From NCBI GenBank assembly GCA_020205615.1, contig CM035151.1, positions 44,726,409 through 44,790,408 of the forward strand: a DNA stretch of 64,000 nt, written 5' to 3'. This document shows, piece by piece, positions 19,871-30,895 of this stretch. The translations under genes and the position numbers were made by a program. Position 1 is the stretch's first letter, and each line of letters opens with the position of its first letter. This stretch comes from Panax quinquefolius (taxonomy: Eukaryota > Streptophyta > Magnoliopsida > Apiales > Araliaceae). A model generated the notes under the pieces. It made no database searches and was not told the DNA's origin. It saw nothing but the letters and a program-made list of their open reading frames with translations.

Positions 19871-20330
19871 GTAAGGTTGTTAGCTTTCATATTCCTAACC
19901 AACCTGTTATCTGAATTCAAAGTAACCAAATCCTAAAGTTAATCAACGTTATATCAAGCCATAAGTAAAGAGCCCGATCCTTTCGTTGTTGACTTCCTTG
20001 TGTGGAAGCACCGCTTGGACTTTACATGTAGCGACGTCATGACCTAAGATGGCAAGTTTATAGGTATCATTGTGAGGTCTTATCTAGGTTAAGGGATAGA
20101 AGTCACAGTTAGTATCAATGTGACGTACTATCCAAGTCTTGGATGAAAGTAACATTTTGAATGATATTTCAATCATTAATAAATTTCTTGGCGTATTCTT
20201 GAAGATTTCCTAGCCTACCCTAGGCGTGAAATCGAATTTTATATGACCCCAAAGACAAAACCCATTTCTTAAACCCTCGAATATTTCTTCAACTAAAAGG
20301 ATCTGCTTACGTGGTTTATGATGAAAGTCA
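19871..20330 (+). pseudogene. Gypsy-III PR-RT linker with an inserted segment
   Basis: Starts like the gypsy-I linker (VVSFHIPN; SSHK), but about 19985-20150 holds sequence foreign to the linker (GACTTCCTTGTGTGGAAGC, GACGTCATGACC, AGGTATCATTGTGA). A similar segment is in gypsy-II at 27300-27420. Linker homology returns at about 20160 and ends in the RT N-terminus near 20275. RT proper is absent. Confidence 0.55.
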
Positions 20331-21440
20331 TAATAAAAGCATAGGACTAATGAAAATCATGGGTATATGAGTATTAGTAAGTTTTATGATGAGTTATGTT
20401 GGTTATTATGTGAAAACATGAAAGTTTCTTAGAAATCACAAAGAGTTGAAAATCGATTTTGGTGAAAAACGTAACATGAAATTCAATTGACCATATCTTC
20501 TATTATATTTTGAATTTTTGAGTATGGTCAAGTTCTAGAGTTAGATCTATGAGTTACCTAACTAATCCAAGTGGAATTACTGGAAAAGGTGTTGTGGATT
20601 TTTGTGGACTGATTTTAGCAAAGGAGTGCAAAGCTGCAAAAAACCGAAAAAGCTTCTGCCATGATTTTAGAGAGGCTGTTTCGGCCACTTAAATTATGAG
20701 AAAAATTCTGGCCTTTTGGGACATGAAAGTATATGGTATAAAGTACCTCCTGTCCAAAAATGAGCTCATTACGACTTAAAATGAGCAAGTTATGACTATT
20801 TCAATATTTAGGTTTTTCCGATGAAAAATGCTATAACCGGGAGTTCTATAACTCCGATGACCATGAAATTTAAACTGGAAGCTCACGTTAACATGTGTAA
20901 GGTCCTGCCAAGATTTGGGAATTTTTGGAGTTAAACTTGAGGTAGCTAATTTCTTAAGGAATTAAGTGGAAATTGATTTTTAAAAAATAGTAAATGAATT
21001 TTAAAATTCCGAGAAAATATATTTTCATTATGGGACTATATTATACTAAATCCCAGAAAAGAAATATTTTTGGGGCTGATTTGGTATTTTCATGAAAATA
21101 GTTTAATTACGAACATATGAGTTAAATATGTTATGTGAAGTAACAAAGTTGAAAATAGGATTTTATGGCTAGAGAATCCTATATAGAGTATATGCATATT
21201 TTTTGATGAGGATTTGATAATTGGTGATGATATCTTATGAGTATGACATTTTTGAATGATTAAATGCATTATATGGTAAAGTGTAAACAATTAAGATAAA
21301 TTGTTTATAAATTTAAGAAGTGATTAAAATATTGTTATAATATTAATGTTATTAGATTATGAGATTATTAAATGATTGATAACATGGGGATATTCTTGAA
21401 TCTGGATAAATTATATTATAAATGTTTAATATTTATCCTT
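20331..21440 (+). other. Non-coding filler in gypsy-III, unassigned
   Basis: About 1.1 kb where reverse transcriptase to integrase should be. No coding motif on either strand and no match to the LTRs until about 21400. Its texture (TTATGACTATTTCAATATTT, CTATAACTCCGATGACC) resembles untranslated regions of large gypsy elements, but that is only an impression. Confidence 0.4.
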
Positions 21441-21494
21441 TATCTCATTTGATTGATTCTTTATATCATTATCCTCATGTTTATATTATGTTGA

Positions 21495-22345
21495 AAGTCA
21501 TACATGGCTGTGGTGCATAGATGGACTTGGTATGATTATGACCACGGATTATTGGTATAATCATAACCAGTAATTGAAAAATGTAATTATCTTTGGTAGT
21601 AGTGCATGGATAATTTGTGGTCGTGATACTAATGAATATCCTTGGCAGTAGTAGTGCGGGATGATTCGATGATGTGGATTAATTATTGAAATGAGTCTCA
21701 AAGAATGAAATATTAATTCATGGATGTGTTCAAAGTCATCACAATTATCTTACGTGCGTAGATGGACTTGGTATGATTATGACGTGAGGATTGTTCGGTA
21801 TAATCATAATGATTGAAAACACAATTATCTTGGTAGTAGTGCATGGATAATTTGTGGTCGTGATCTTAATGAATATCCTTGGCACGTAGTGCGGGGATGA
21901 TTCGATGATGTGGATTAATTATTGAAATTTGAGTCTCAAAGAATGAAATATTAATTCATGGATGTGTTCAAAGTCATCTCATGGCTTACGTGCATAGATG
22001 GACTTGGTATGATTATGACCAGGGATTGTTCGGATAATCATAACCGTAATTGAAAACACAATTATCTTGGCCGTAGTGCATGGATAATTTGTGGTCGTGA
22101 TACTAATGAATATCCTTGGCCTGTAGTGCAGGGATGATTCGATGATGTGGATTAATTATTGAGCTGAGTCTCAGCAATGAAATATTAATTCATGGATGCG
22201 TTCAAAGTCATCTGTGGCTTACGTGCATAGATGGACTTGGTATGATTATGACCAGGGATTGTTCGGTATAATCATAACCGTAATTGAAAACACGAATATC
22301 CTTGGCCAGTGGTGCATGGATAATTCGTGGTCGTGATACTATTAA
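21495..22345 (+). repeat. Tandem array of about 236-bp units inside gypsy-III
   Basis: Four units; the phrase ATAGATGGACTTGGTATGAT recurs at 21516, 21757, 21993 and 22226 (periods 241, 236, 233). Each contains GTGCATGGATAATT and GATGATTCGATGATGTGG. The unit corresponds to a segment found once in the LTRs (e.g. 6945-7215), so an LTR-like segment sits in the internal region and has been amplified there. Confidence 0.85.
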
Positions 22346-22509
22346 GCTGCGTCTCAAGTATTATTGGTTTCTGAGCTTATATATCTTTGGCACATAGTGC
22401 AAAAGATGAATTGTTAATGAATATCTTTGGTAGGATTGCAAAAGATGAATTTAATGTTTTCAACGATAAAGGTATTCAAGGTATCCTTATCTCTTTATCA
22501 TACCAGTAT

Positions 22510-22547
22510 CGCCCTAATTTCGAGGAAAATTCCATAAGGAGGGAGAT
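22510..22547 (+). other. End of pol and polypurine tract of gypsy-III
   Basis: TTTCGAGGAAAATTCCATAA (pol end, compare NFEDEIS-stop in gypsy-V) followed by GGAGGGAGAT, the polypurine tract that primes plus-strand synthesis, abutting the 3' LTR. Confidence 0.8.
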
Positions 22548-23089
22548 TGTGAGACCCTTTATTTTATCAATAAAGATTTAAATTTTGTCGAAATAATTTT
22601 TAATATTATGGTGTGAATTTGAGATAATATTATAGTTGTGGGTAGTATTTATAAATTTTGCAAAGTATGCAGTGGTTATATTATATTCGATTGGTGGGGA
22701 ATATTCGGTTTAGCGAGGGAATATTAAATATAACGGCTCAATCATTGGTGGACCTAGCAACGTAATTATTGTCGGATTGAAAAAACGCAAAAAATATTTT
22801 ATTGAAATAACGGCGGAAGTTTTACTGGTAGTTCTTGTTGAACTACTTTCGGTAGTAAAAAGTACGATGTCGTGTGGTTGCATAGTAGTAGCACGGTATT
22901 GATTATTGATGCTTATGTGAGAAGTCACTCGGTTTGATTCCATTATTGTCGATTAATAATATGAATTATTATAGCGATAATGACGTTTTTTTTATTCAGA
23001 TTATTAACGTAATAAAAGCGAAACATCTTTATATAAAATAGAATACTTTATTAAAGTTATTACATAAATAGAATATATTATATTTTATT

Positions 23090-23160
23090 ATGCATAGTGT
23101 TGCATAGTGTTTTGCATAGTGTTTTGCATAGTATTGCATAGTGTTTTGCATAGTAAAATG
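23090..23160 (+). repeat. TGCATAGTGTTT minisatellite upstream of TATA
   Basis: Five or six copies, matching 17160-17235 in the other LTR of gypsy-III. Confidence 0.85.
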
Positions 23161-23284
23161 TTTTTATATAAATAGAATATATTATATTTTATTTAAAAGA
23201 TTTTTCTTTAAATATGGACCGTCAGATTAAAGTAAATCAATCTCTGGACCGTTCATGGATTAGTTCTTATGCATTTCATTTTCC

Positions 23285-23293
23285 TATAAATAG
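23285..23293 (+). promoter_or_regulatory. LTR TATA box (gypsy-III 3' LTR)
   Basis: TATAAATAG in the same context as 17358. Confidence 0.75.
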
Positions 23294-23469
23294 AAGCTCA
23301 TTCCTTCATTATTTTCTTACGAATTCATTGAAACTCTAGAGAGAGAAATTATAGAGAAAAGTTATAGAGAGAAAATTATAGAAAGAAGAAGAGTATTCTG
23401 CTACTTCACTACTTCTATATTCAGTTCTTTTACGGTAAGGGGTGTTATTCTTTCTTCTTGAAGAGAACT

Positions 23470-23960
23470 TCTGTTATTCCATTCATTATTATTCTGTTGG
23501 AATAACCTGTAAAAGTGGCATACCCTATACATAACTTTTGTATACGCCAGATACCCTATACTTGGTGAAATCCTTATGTTATTCCATTGCTTATTATTAC
23601 ATTGGAATAACTTTTGTATCTGTGATTTACCCTATACTTGGTGACATTCTTCTATTATTCTGTTGGAACATCCTCATGCATGTGTTTTACACGGACTGGT
23701 TCCGCTTTTTATTACTGTTGGAACATCACATGCATGTGTTTTACAGGACTGGTTCCGTCTTTATCATTCTGTTGGAATATCCTATCTGTGTGTTTTACAC
23801 CGGATCCGTTCCATCTTTATTATTACATTGGAACATCCACATCGGTGTGAATTTCACCTGACCTGGTTCCGTTATTATTATTATGTTGGAATAACCTGTC
23901 TGCGAAGTACCGCATGCATGGTGATTTCTTTTGTTATTCCATTCTTTATTATACCCAGTT
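23470..23960 (+). repeat. Tandem array downstream of TATA
   Basis: About eight units. Outer ones have GTTATTCCA and TGGAATAAC arms (23473 and 23578), inner ones GTTCC with GGAAC (23699 and 23810). Confidence 0.85.
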
Positions 23961-24956
23961 GGTTAAAACTTTGACTTCTATACTCCATGAAATTAGTAGA
24001 ATATCCTTGATATTTGCGTTTCATCCAGTATCTTTTCATGGAAATATTCTTCTGATCATTCTTGAATTTTACTCTACTGAAAGCGATATCGTGTTGACAA
24101 TTTGGGCGTTAATAATTCATGGATTAAATAATTCTTGAACTTGTTTTATTGAATTATTATGTCATTGTCATCATCCTCATGTTATATTATGTTATCTTTG
24201 GCTTACGTGCGTAGATGAACTTAGTATGATTATGACGAGGATCATTCGGTATAATAATCATGACTTGATATAAATGATGTGACTAAAGTCCTCGATGGCT
24301 TTGTAATGCGATGATGGATAGTTTTGGTATGATTATGACCGGGGGTGATTCGGTATAGTCATGACCATTGATAATTTGATGAAAATCCTTGGCCGTAGTA
24401 CGGGGATGATTAGATGTGGTAGTTTATTTATTAAAATTTGAGTCTCGGCGATAAAAATTGATGAAAACCTTTTAAAACCTAAAAGATAGTAGACTTTATT
24501 CTCTACTTGATTTTTTTAATGGATTGCGTATTCCATTGCAGATTAAACCGGTTGTCTATTGTATTTTATCGGTTTAACAACATTGAAGGCTAATGATAAT
24601 TTATTCTCGCATTATCTTAGTCATAATATTTCTTCTTGGGCTAGTTGAGCTCACCCTTTCTTTCACTTTGTTCTCTTGAAATGAGAACATAGGCTGGAGA
24701 CGAGTCGGGGAGCGGAGTAATGGTCCGCAGGATAGCATTAGTAGTCCTCACTATTCGTGAAATAGTGTGATAATAGTTGTAATGAGGACTCCTTTTGAGT
24801 TTGTATAATATCTAGTAGATAATATTTGTATTCAAACTCACGCTTATATCAAGTATTGCACACCTAGCAGCTTATATTAGTAAGTTGTATTTGAATTTAT
24901 GTACCATGTAAGTGGCGACCCAAGATGGGTGACGATACCTAATTTTGGGGCGCCAC

Positions 24957-25455
24957 GTAATATAAAAATACCAACGCAAAGTGATTGTTGAATCAATAAA
25001 ATAAAATAACGAGCGACTAATTACTGTAACAATTATTGAGTAGTGCCTTCTTACGTAAGGATCAATAATTGATGCAATAGTGTAATGCTATTGCGAGGCA
25101 ACCACGCGTTTTCATCGTATTTTAACCACCGGTATTCCAACACTCTTAATTGGTAATAACTACGCGTTATTTATAACCACCCAAACTTTGTCGTTTTCCT
25201 CATCCAATCGCTTTCAGTTATGGGGCCCACACATGGTCTGCTTGCGTCAGCATTTAATATTCCCAAACGATCATTTAATATTCCACGACCAAACGAATAT
25301 TCCCAAACAAAATGAATATTTTATAACCACTTGCTTATTTTGAAATATTTATGATTTAACCCTTAACTATCCACATTAATCAAATCAACCCTTACTTATT
25401 TCAAAATAATAAATAAAGGAAATTCCTTTTATTTAAAAAATTTGAGGGTCTTACA
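24957..25455 (-). repeat. Gypsy-II 3' LTR, inner part
   Basis: Continues 16674 after the gypsy-III insertion: AATATAAAAATACCAACGCA matches the uninterrupted LTR at about 31608. Contains the palindrome CTTACGTAAG near 25052 and ends at 25455 (TTACA on the plus strand, i.e. TGTAAGACC as LTR start). Confidence 0.88.
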
Positions 25456-25465
25456 ACCTCCCTCC
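25456..25465 (-). other. Gypsy-II polypurine tract
   Basis: GGAGGGAGGT on the minus strand, between the pol stop codon and the LTR start. Confidence 0.8.
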
Positions 25466-26810
25466 TTATGAAATTTCGTCCTCGAAATTGATCACGTACT
25501 GTGTGTTTCAAAGGTGAGGATACCTCGCTTTCATTTCCGTTTCCAATTCCCGGTCATTTCCTCTATAGCATGATTCCTCCACAAAACTTTAACTTGTGGT
25601 ATGACCTTTCTTACGTAGGACATGCTCCTTTCTATCCAAAATCTTGACAGTACCTCCTCATACGTTAAGTCTTGACTATCTCTCGTCCGGTTCTAACTCT
25701 ATAACGTGGTTCGGGTCTTTCACATATTTACGTAAGTACGATATATGAAACATATTATGAACACGAGACATACTCGGAGGTAACGCAAGTCTATAGGCTA
25801 CATTTCCTACTCGGTCAAGAATTTGAAATGGACCAATAAATCATGGATTGAGCTTTCCTCTCTTCCCAAATCTTGTAACTCCTTTCCATGAAGCAACTCA
25901 CAATAATACATGATCCCCACACTAAATTCCACGTCCTTTCGATGAAGATCCGCATAACTCTTTTGTCGATCTTGTCGCTTTTTTGTATATGTTGTCGAAT
26001 CATTTGGATCTTTTCGGTAGTCATACGTATTTCTAACTCGGGTCCCAACAATGTTGCTTCACCCACCTCATCCCAACATATTGGAGAACGACATTTTCGT
26101 CCATATAATGCTTCAAATGGAGCTACACCTATACTTGCACGATAATCATTGTTGTAGGAGAATTCCACCAATGGTAAATACTTATCCCAACTACCCTTGA
26201 AATCTAGGACACGTAGTCTTAATATATCTTCAAGAGTTTGAGTAGTCCTTTACGATTGCCCATCCGCTTTGAGGATGGTATGCCAAACCAATAAATCAAA
26301 TTCGTGCCCATAGCTTTTTGCAAGCTAACCCAAAATCTTGAAGTGAATCTTGGGTCACGATCCAAAACTATGGATACTGGGCATGCCATGCAACCTCACA
26401 ATCTCATTTACGTACATACTAGCAAAGACGTTCAAGGAATAAGTCTCCGTATCGGCAAAAAATGAGCGGATTTGGTTAATCTATCAACAATAACCCAAAT
26501 AGCATTGATGCCTTGAGAAACCGTAGGAAGACCCGTAAATGAAATCCATGGTAATGTGTTCCCACTTCCATTCCGGAATCTCAAGTGGTTGCAACGGACC
26601 CTTAGGTACTAGATGCTCCGCCTTTACACGTTGACAAGTTAAACACATTGAGATAAACTTTGCAATCTCTCTCTTCATATTGTTCCACCAAAATGTATGT
26701 CAAGATCACGATACATTTTAGTACTTCCAAGATGGATTGCAAATGGTGTATTGTGTGCCTCCATCATAATCTTGTACCTCAAATCAGAGTCGTTAGGAAC
26801 ACAAAGTCTA
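25466..26810 (-). pseudogene. Gypsy-II integrase with C-terminal chromodomain (broken)
   Basis: Minus strand, 5' to 3': zinc-binding H-H-C-C region (EAHNTPFAIHLGSTKMYRDL; SMCLTCQRVKAEHLVPKGPL) at about 26790-26580; start of the core (WKWEHITMDF); then [20 protein letters not shown] and [18 protein letters not shown] at 26171-26060, the GPY/F-proximal region; then [20 protein letters not shown]; and near 25660-25530 VKILDRKEHVLRKKVIPQVK followed by VLWRNHAIEE, the chromodomain-like tail of plant chromoviruses. It ends FEDEIS at 25466. Several frameshifts are visible. The chromodomain is why I assign the family to chromoviruses; it targets integration to particular chromatin in related elements. 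Confidence 0.82.
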
Positions 26811-27109
26811 GAGTGGACTCGAAGTATTCCTTCTTCATCAATTCTCGCTTCCTAATAGCTCCTTCTTGTACTTTCCTCTTCATACGCATCGACTCCGCCT
26901 TAGGTTTGAGCAAATTTTAACTAAAGTCGATTATACTCGTATATCATCACGTGGGTACCTAGAGTTTTCATCTCCATCTCTATTATTTGTAAATTATACG
27001 AAATTAGTCTTTGACAATATCATACTCGTACTTGTATACGATTTTCTACTCAACACGTCACCTACCACGTTCGCTTTTCCAGGATGGCATGGTCAGAACA
27101 TGTGCTGAA

Positions 27110-27530
27110 ATGAGTCTCCTCTTGAGTTCTTCGAAGCTCTTCCCACATTCCTTGCTCCATTCGAATTTTGTATCTCTACGAGTCAGCTGCGATAATAGAA
27201 TAGCGATTCGAGAATATCCTTCAACGAATCTCCGATAATAACCAACTAAGCCTGAAAGCTACGTATTTCGATTCTCGACTTAGGTTGCTCTCAATCGTGA
27301 CTCATATCCCAATCTTGGATAGCACGTCACAATGACACCTATCAGTTTACTATCGCACGAATATGACGTCCCCTATAGAGAGTCTAGCTTAGGTGAATTC
27401 CACAAAGGAAGTCACAAGATAAAGGCTCAGGTACCAAATTCTATAGTTGAATTTTTAACTCCTGAAGTTCAATAGGAGCCATTCGATATGAGATTTTAGA
27501 AATGAGTTTTATGTACACGTTCAAATTCGA
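27110..27530 (-). pseudogene. Gypsy-II reverse transcriptase remnant with internal deletions
   Basis: Only the edges remain: an N-terminal SYRMAPIELQELK-like segment (about 27510-27440) and the RT/RNase H linker (LVIIGDSLKDILESLFY, a shifted reading of YYRRFVEGFSRIA; then EECGKSF) at about 27270-27110. The palm with the F-I-D-D motif and the RNase H core are gone; about 27300-27420 is foreign sequence related to 19985-20150. The element could not have copied itself in this form. Confidence 0.65.
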
Positions 27531-27769
27531 TACAAAATTTAATATCGAGCTTTGGGAGTAAGCCAAGAAATTCTTCGAGAAATACGTCGGAAAAATCAAT
27601 AACAACAGGAATATTATTCAAATCGACGTGTCTTTATTCAAATCCATAACATGACTAAGAAAACTTGACATCCGTAATAAACGAATGACTTCATGGCGAT
27701 ATGAAAATGTTTGACTACAATGGTTTGATTACTTGAATTTGAATAACAGGTTGCTTAGGAATATGAAAA
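27531..27769 (-). pseudogene. Gypsy-II PR-RT linker
   Basis: Homologous to 9460-9690 of gypsy-I in reverse orientation (LDLNKDTSI-like and FSDVFLEEFLGLLPKL-like pieces). No open frame. Confidence 0.55.
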
Positions 27770-28150
27770 CTAACAACCTTACGAAAGTAATCAATTTTGG
27801 CATGATGAGTAGTTAACCTTAAAATCACATCAAAAGCAAATATCTCTATAGAAATAAGGTTAACAAGTAATGTGATAGTGCCAACCTGAATCAAGCAAGA
27901 TTTTTAAACAACGGATGTAATGAAAGTTTCTCCTAACGGAGTCTCCATAAATAGGTCAAAGTCTAATTTCTCCGTAGTCAAGTTCAAACGTTGAGCGCAA
28001 GCAAGAGAGATAAAAGAATGGGTAGAACCGATATCTAGTAAGGTATAAACTTCGCAAGAATTTATAATTAACTAACCTGCTAAACATTCGTTCGGGTTCC
28101 TCGCATTATATTGGGCCACGACAAACGCTCTTCCAAGAACCGTTGACTTT
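27770..28150 (-). pseudogene. pro: Gypsy-II protease domain
   Basis: Minus-strand reading NSCEVYTLLDIGSTHSFISL then ACAQRLNLT at about 28075-27985: the aspartic protease approach with D-I-G in place of D-T-G, as in gypsy-I. The downstream hydrophobic region is frameshifted. Inactive. Confidence 0.75.
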
Positions 28151-29285
28151 GACTTTTCTCGGGACATCCTTTTGAGTCACCATTCTCGCCGGACTAGGTT
28201 TCGCTACTGCATAATCTCGGCGATATGTCCTTCTTTTCCACAATTATAGCATACCTTAAACTGTTGGGGCGGTTTAGGTGATATGTCCATCTTTCCGCAT
28301 TTGTAACATACGACCGATGGTCTTTCTCCTCCCTTGGAACCAGGTTCTATCGGCGCCGACGCCTCTTCACATGGTCGTTGTTGAATCTCTCTTTTAAAAT
28401 CTCCTCCCGACTCGCTTCTATTTTCATGGCCACGATTACCACCGAGTGGTTACCGCCTTTGTCAGTATTCTTCTTTCCCACCGTTATCGTTATTTTGTTG
28501 ACTACTATCTTCTTGTATGATCCTCGGTTATGGTCCCTCGGTTGAACGTTTCGTTATCTCGCTTCTAACAACCGAGCCTCGCTGACAACATCCTGAATAG
28601 AGAAAATTTATGAAAATGAGATACTGACGTATCTTGGGTTTCAAACCTCTCGAAACATCCGCGTCATCGTTCCTCATTCTCCACCAAATGAGGTGCAAAC
28701 TCGATAACTCCGCGAACTTCGCCTCGTCTTTGGGACACCGCCATGTTATTCTCTCGGCCTAATAAACTCCACTTCCTTCATATAGCGAATACTTTTAGGA
28801 AAGTACTTGTCATTGAACTGCTTTCTAAAACGTCTCCCATGACATACTCGAAAAGTGCAATTGGATGGAGTACGCTTCACGAGACTCCCAACGATGATCG
28901 CCTCGCTACGGAACATAAAGGTGGCGAATGAAACCTTCGTTCCTTCGTGCATCCCAAGACATCGAACATCTTGGTAATTTGCTTGACCCATGTTTCCGCC
29001 ATGATCGGATCGGCTTTCCCTTAAATTCGTGGTCCCAACTCTTTGAATGCTTGCAATGTGACAACCCGTGAATTGCTATCATTCCTCCTCAGATTTTGAA
29101 CACGAGTCTCCTCGTGCGATTTTGCATGAACTGCAAAAAACTTCTAAACATCCCCTCGCTCCTCATCTCGCTTCGGTGGTGTTGTTCACGGGAGGAACAT
29201 TGCCACTGTTACACGTTCTCCTCGTTGGTGAGTACAGCATCTCCACGGTCTCATTTACTCCACTATTAATATTCTCGATCGACAT
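28151..29285 (-). pseudogene. gag: Gypsy-II gag (broken)
   Basis: The start ATG is at 29285 on the minus strand (MSIENINSGVNETVEMLYSP), aligned with the gypsy-I start. The gag core is recognisable as VKQITKMFDVLGC and FNDKYFPKSIRYMKEVEFIR (about 28990-28746). Two zinc-knuckle regions follow (CYKCGK near 28310 and CYNCGKEGHIAE near 28255), both missing a ligand in the present reading. Many frameshifts. Confidence 0.78.
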
Positions 29286-29454
29286 TCTCAAATCTTGTCA
29301 TAAAATAAGGGTTAATTAAGGAAATCAATATATCACATAATATCCCTATATCTTGACCAACTAACAAATAAGCTTAGGTAGGACACACTAGCGAAGGATT
29401 TACCGTCTCTCCCTCCTAGTTCTATTCCCCGATCTCCGCCAGAGATCATATCCC

Positions 29455-29469
29455 TAAGCTCGATACCAA
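29455..29469 (-). other. Gypsy-II primer-binding site
   Basis: TTGGTATCGAGCTTA on the minus strand, immediately inside the 5' LTR. Confidence 0.85.
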
Positions 29470-30009
29470 CTATGACGCCCCAAAATAAGTATACACAACA
29501 CCCATTCCGAGTGCCAAATACACGGTACAAGAAGCAAACTACAACTTCAATAATACAAATGTCGTGTGAAATAATGACAATATATATAATGAGTTTAAAT
29601 ATAATATTATCTTCTAGACAATATCCACACGCAAATAAATCCCCATCATAATTATTGATACATTATTTTACAAAATGGTGAGGACTACTAAACAACTCTC
29701 TCTAGAACCTTCATTCCATACCCCGACTAGTACTGCTTTACATTCTCGCCTCCCGAAGAAGAAAAATGGAACAACAAGGAAAAGGGTGAGCTCAACTAGC
29801 CCAAGAAAGAATACTATGACTAAGATAATATACAACAAATTATCGTTAGTCTCCAACAGGAAAAATCGATGAATACAATGATAGACAACAAGTTTCGGAT
29901 CAATATTCATAGTGAAATAATAATTCATAGAAGAGTTACGTAGAGAATGAAATCTACTATAATCTATGAATTTAATGACCCATCATCAATATTTTATCCT
30001 CAGTAACAT

Positions 30010-30235
30010 CAATCAATATTCATCTCAAATCAAATATTCATCTTTTGCACTACAGGCCAAAGATATTCATCAATCGGTCATGTTCATCTCAACACTGCTC
30101 ATCTTTTGCACTAAAGGCCAAAGATATTCATCATCACATCATGTTCATTTAAACACTGCTCATCTTTGCACTGTGCCAAAGATATTCTTCAGAAATCATT
30201 CATCTTTGACTACGGGCCAAAGATATTCAATAATA
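30010..30235 (-). repeat. Tandem array of about 60-bp units
   Basis: Same array type and position as 15118-15345, with copy differences mostly where a CAG or CTG would be expected. Confidence 0.8.
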
Positions 30236-30886
30236 TCATCATTTAAGACTAAGGATGATGAAAATATTTTAAAGAACGAATCCAAAGAAACAAAATGACA
30301 AGGATTAAGGATTAAGGATTCGTACTTTGTTTTATCCATGTCCAACAATACCTCAAAAATAATCATAGTGGTGTAAAATTCAAGAATGATCAAAACATGG
30401 ATACAATCAAAGCTAGTATCCGTAATAGATATTTTGACTAAAAGAAGAAATTTTATTTTTCTATGAATAGTCAGATACGTGAATAGTCTCAGATATCGTG
30501 AATAAAGTCAGAGTATCGTGAATAAGAACTCCGACACCAAAAGATAGAAATTCCACAAAAATATCTTCACGCTTCATGAATAGTACTCGTGAATAGTAAC
30601 TCTCATGAATAATAACCCCATATGAAAAAGTTCCAAATTTGATAAAAGTTCCAACCAATATTTCAAAGATAATGATATTGAAGAAATAATATCATTTGAG
30701 AAGAAAATAACATCCCTTACCTCAAAGAATCAAGATTTCTAAGGAAAGGCTCAAGTGATCTTGAATGAAACTTGTTTCGAACAAAGAACTCTCAAAGTAT
30801 CTAAATACTCACAAAATACGCTCAATAATATAGAGAGAAAGAGAGAAAACTTTGTTTCGGTGTGATTTTCAATTCTAACTTAGCCT

Positions 30887-30895
30887 CTATTTATA
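30887..30895 (-). promoter_or_regulatory. LTR TATA box (gypsy-II 5' LTR)
   Basis: TATAAATAG on the minus strand; as the 5' LTR copy this would have driven gypsy-II. Confidence 0.75.

Larger units (their letters stand above)
22548..24956 (+). repeat. Gypsy-III 3' LTR
   Basis: Starts TGTGAGACCCTTTATTTTATC after the polypurine tract and ends GGGGCGCCACG. About 2.4 kb, with the same order as 16675-19018: TGCATAGTGTTT minisatellite (23090-23160), TATA (23285), hairpin-unit array (23470-23960), GTAGTGC motifs, TGAGCTCA block. It is followed directly by the rest of the gypsy-II 3' LTR. Confidence 0.88.
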
